Below are positions 61,837 through 64,000 of a stretch of DNA of 64,000 bases, in pieces. How positions within the stretch are numbered: position 1 is the stretch's first letter; each line of letters starts with the position of its first letter. The stretch lies in NCBI RefSeq assembly GCF_019711495.1, contig NZ_JAIGNM010000003.1, positions 1 through 64,000 on the forward strand. The letters run 5' to 3'. The notes beneath the pieces were generated by a model. It had not been told where the DNA came from and did not search any database. It worked only from the letters and a program-made list of their open reading frames with translations. The position numbers and the translations under genes were made by a program. Source of the stretch: Qipengyuania xiamenensis. GTDB lineage: Bacteria; Pseudomonadota; Alphaproteobacteria; Sphingomonadales; Sphingomonadaceae.

Positions 61837-62422
61837 CCAGCTGCCCCTTGGTGCTCGGGATTGCGCCGCCCTTGCGCGGATCGATTTCGACCGCGCTGCG
61901 CATGGCGCGCGCCAAGCCCTTGTAGATCGCTTCGCAGATGTGGTGGTTATTCGTGCCGTAGAGCAGCTCGATATGCAGCGTCAGCCCGCAGGTCTGCGCG
62001 ACCGAATGGAACCAGTGCTCGATCAGCTCGGTGTCCCATTCGCCCAGCTTTTCCTGGCTGAACCCGGCCTTCCACACGAGATAGGGACGACCCGAAATAT
62101 CGAGCGCCACCCGCGCCAGCGTCTCGTCCATCGGCGAGAAGGCGCTGCCGTAACGCGCGATGCCACCCTTGTCTCCGAGCGCGGCGGCAAGCGCCTGACC
62201 CAGTGCCAGCGCGCTGTCCTCGGTGGTGTGATGCTGGTCGACATGGAGGTCGCCATCGACCTTCATCGTCACGTCGATCAGCGAGTGCTTCGAAAACTGT
62301 TCGACCATGTGATCGAGGAAACCGATGCCGGTGGAGACATCATAGCTTCCGTTCCCGTCGAGGTTCACCTCGACAAGGATCTTGGTTTCTTCGGTGTTTC
62401 TTTCGATACGGCCTGTACGCAT
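61829..62422 (-). CDS. hisB: imidazoleglycerol-phosphate dehydratase
   Basis: Dehydratase of 197 residues with the paired metal-binding motifs [14 protein letters not shown] and [11 protein letters not shown] and the GFLDHMVEQ motif. Monofunctional (no phosphatase domain). First gene of hisBHAF-hisE; divergent from sspB. Confidence 0.96.
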   Translation of the reverse strand: MRTGRIERNTEETKILVEVNLDGNGSYDVSTGIGFLDHMVEQFSKHSLIDVTMKVDGDLHVDQHHTTEDSALALGQALAAALGDKGGIARYGSAFSPMDETLARVALDISGRPYLVWKAGFSQEKLGEWDTELIEHWFHSVAQTCGLTLHIELLYGTNNHHICEAIYKGLARAMRSAVEIDPRKGGAIPSTKGQLGG

Positions 62423-62536
62423 GGCTCGGAGCCTATAGGCGGCTTACGCGCACGCGCAAGAAATTGCCGCTTCTTGCAGGGTAAAGACTGGCTTAAAGCG
62501 CTTGACCGCAGGCCCCGGCAGTTCCACTTATATTGC

Positions 62537-63037
62537 ATGAGCGAAGATACGCCTGACAGCATGATCCCATACGACACCATCGTGCAGGAGGCCCTGCGCG
62601 CAGTGGTCGGCCGGGTGCTGGGCGAAATCGAGCAGGGCGGCAGCGAGCTGCCCGGCGCGCACCATTTCTACATCACTTTCAAGACGCACGCTCCCGGCGT
62701 GTCGATCCCGGCGAGCCTGCGCGAGCGGTTCCCCGACGAGATGACGATCGTGCTGCAGAACAAGTTCTGGGACCTGAATGTGCGCGAGGACGGCTTCTCG
62801 GTCGGCCTGTCGTTCAACCAGATCCCGGCAGAGCTCGACATTCCCTATGCCGCGATCACGCAATTCGTCGATCCGGCGGTCGATTTCGGCCTGCAGTTCC
62901 AGGCAACGGTCGCCGACATGGCCCCTGCCCCCACCGACGAAGCCGGAAATGACGAGGAACAGGGCGAGCCTGCACCCGTTGAAGGTTCGGAAGACGGCTC
63001 GAACGTCGTCACGGTCGATTTCGGCCGCAAGAACTAA
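62537..63037 (+). CDS. sspB: ClpXP adaptor SspB, alpha type
   Basis: Protein of 166 residues. The substrate-binding core (AHHFYITFKTHAPGVSIP, FPDEMTIVLQNKFWDL, FSVGLSFNQIPAELDIPY) is the alphaproteobacterial SspB fold, followed by an acidic flexible linker and a conserved basic tail (NVVTVDFGRKN) for docking to ClpX. It delivers ssrA-tagged proteins for degradation. Confidence 0.93.
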   Translation: MSEDTPDSMIPYDTIVQEALRAVVGRVLGEIEQGGSELPGAHHFYITFKTHAPGVSIPASLRERFPDEMTIVLQNKFWDLNVREDGFSVGLSFNQIPAELDIPYAAITQFVDPAVDFGLQFQATVADMAPAPTDEAGNDEEQGEPAPVEGSEDGSNVVTVDFGRKN

Positions 63038-63075
63038 CCCGCGGGGCAATGCCTCGCTGACAAGCAGGGGCAAAC

Positions 63076-63513
63076 ATGGGTCTGGCCAAGGAAGAGAAAG
63101 CCAATCACGTCACCGACCGGGTGAGCGATGCGGTGGCACGCGTCGAGCGCGAGGTGTCGGGCGAAACCACCGTGCCTGGCCCAAGTCCCAACCCTGCCAC
63201 CAACCTGCTGATTCACGAGATCATATTGCGCAGCGCTGGCCGCCTGACACGTCACACGGTCGAAAAGGCGCTGCTGGGCCGCAAGTATGGTAGCCAGTTC
63301 GCCAAGGAAGCGGTCGAGAACCGCTCGATCGTGCACACGCTGGCGGCCTATGGCGTGACCAAATACGCCACCAAGTCCGTTCCGGGCGCGCTCATCGTGG
63401 GCCTCGGGCTGGTCGGCAAGACGCTGTTCGACCGCAGCCAGTCGCGGCGCAAGGCCCGCCGCAAGGGCGAGAAGACGATCCGCGGACAGGCCGACGGCGA
63501 TACGCTCGCCTGA
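63076..63513 (+). CDS. conserved hypothetical protein
   Basis: Protein of 145 residues, basic at both ends. A helical middle (HEIILRSAGRLTRHTVEKALLGRKYG) is followed by a mildly hydrophobic Gly-rich segment (VPGALIVGLGLVGKTLFDRS) that may insert in the membrane, and an Arg/Lys-rich tail. No family recognised. GCAGGGGC precedes the ATG; it lies 38 bases after sspB. Confidence 0.6.
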   Translation: MGLAKEEKANHVTDRVSDAVARVEREVSGETTVPGPSPNPATNLLIHEIILRSAGRLTRHTVEKALLGRKYGSQFAKEAVENRSIVHTLAAYGVTKYATKSVPGALIVGLGLVGKTLFDRSQSRRKARRKGEKTIRGQADGDTLA

Positions 63514-63568
63514 GCATTCCGGGAGGCTGCACCCTTGATCGCGCGCGCGCCATGCGCCAACAGCGCGC

Positions 63569-64000
63569 ATGGCCGAATCCGCACCAGACAATGACAAACT
63601 CGCCCGCCGCGGGCTGATGTTCATCCTTTCCTCGCCCAGCGGCGCAGGCAAGACGACGATCAGTCGGATGCTGCTCGGCGCCGATGACGAGATCAAGCTT
63701 TCGGTCAGCGTCACCACCCGCCCTCCGCGGCCCGGCGAGGTGGACGGTGTGCACTACTATTTCGTCGACGATGCAGAATTCGACCGCATGGTCGAGGAAG
63801 ACGATTTCTACGAATGGGCGCATGTTTTCGGGCATCGGTACGGCACGCCGAAGGGCCGTATCCGTAACGCGCTGAAGGAAGGCCAGGACTTCCTTTTCGA
63901 TATCGACTGGCAGGGCACGCAGCAGCTGTTCCAGAAGGACCAGCAGGACGTCGTCCGCGTATTCATCCTGCCGCCGAGCATCGCCGAACTAGAACGACGC
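63569..64000 (+). CDS. gmk: guanylate kinase, 5' part
   Basis: First 144 codons; the gene runs off the window. P-loop SSPSGAGKTT near residue 22, GMP-binding SVSVTTRPPRPGEVDGVHYYFV and lid-region IDWQGTQQL are all typical. It phosphorylates GMP to GDP. The start at 63569 gives a 14-residue lead before the core. Confidence 0.93.
   Translation, partial: MAESAPDNDKLARRGLMFILSSPSGAGKTTISRMLLGADDEIKLSVSVTTRPPRPGEVDGVHYYFVDDAEFDRMVEEDDFYEWAHVFGHRYGTPKGRIRNALKEGQDFLFDIDWQGTQQLFQKDQQDVVRVFILPPSIAELERR

Overview
The window looks like chromosomal DNA of a Sphingomonadales alphaproteobacterium, most likely Erythrobacteraceae. The support is high GC with strong GC3 bias, one long bifunctional Rel protein, an alpha-type SspB, a cyanide-insensitive-type cydAB with a DUF2474 mini-subunit, a ybgC-tolQRAB-pal run and a hisBHAF-hisE-HIT run. 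The species cannot be named from the sequence alone.

Layout. (1) 1-3840: right end of a small integrative element on the minus strand. It has a P4-type integrase, an AlpA/Xis regulator, three small proteins chained by ATGA stop/start overlaps and an HUH-type replication protein. It ends at a 20-base sequence whose last 14 bases match the 3' end of a typical serine tRNA. (2) 3840-17850: accessory block holding a SLOG-SLATT membrane protein, a plus-strand operon (three-helix membrane protein, DyP peroxidase, short P450) and a minus-strand operon (TIR-TolB-like-TPR, phosphatidylserine-decarboxylase-like enzyme, predicted permuted-papain/LRAT-like protein). A second copy of the att-like 16-mer and an integrase remnant close this block, so it may be a second island stacked on the same site. 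(3) 16073-17577 and 32142-33642: a 1.5 kb direct repeat (cyclophilin plus DUF1905) with patchy near-identity. The cyclophilin copy beside the intact VOC-rel genes is a pseudogene; the copy beside the integrase remnant is intact. (4) 18049-31985, between the repeats: a CHASE2 sensor, a lone receiver, a duplicated CapC-like membrane protein, two exported proteins (one resembling gamma-glutamyl hydrolases), a 1388-residue HEAT plus CapB-like amide ligase, an outer-membrane barrel and a hybrid histidine kinase. This looks like an undescribed gamma-glutamyl-polymer-type envelope system with its own signalling. (5) 33602-64000: ordinary core genome (rel, M1 peptidase, GH16, cydAB, hemF, pdeM, infC with an AUA start, DUF547 pair, DASS transporter, a Cys/Met PLP enzyme with a structured leader, ATP-grasp, SDR, PilZ, J-domain protein, tol-pal, his, sspB and the 5' part of gmk).

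Genes in blocks 2 and 4 are tightly packed, with ATGA or GTGA overlaps. The oxidative and lipid enzymes of block 2 sit between two proteins of immune or stress type (SLOG-SLATT and TIR). The polymerase-like genes of block 4 are bracketed by signalling proteins. No complete tRNA, no rRNA and no CRISPR array was found. Bases 1-220 hold nothing recognisable.
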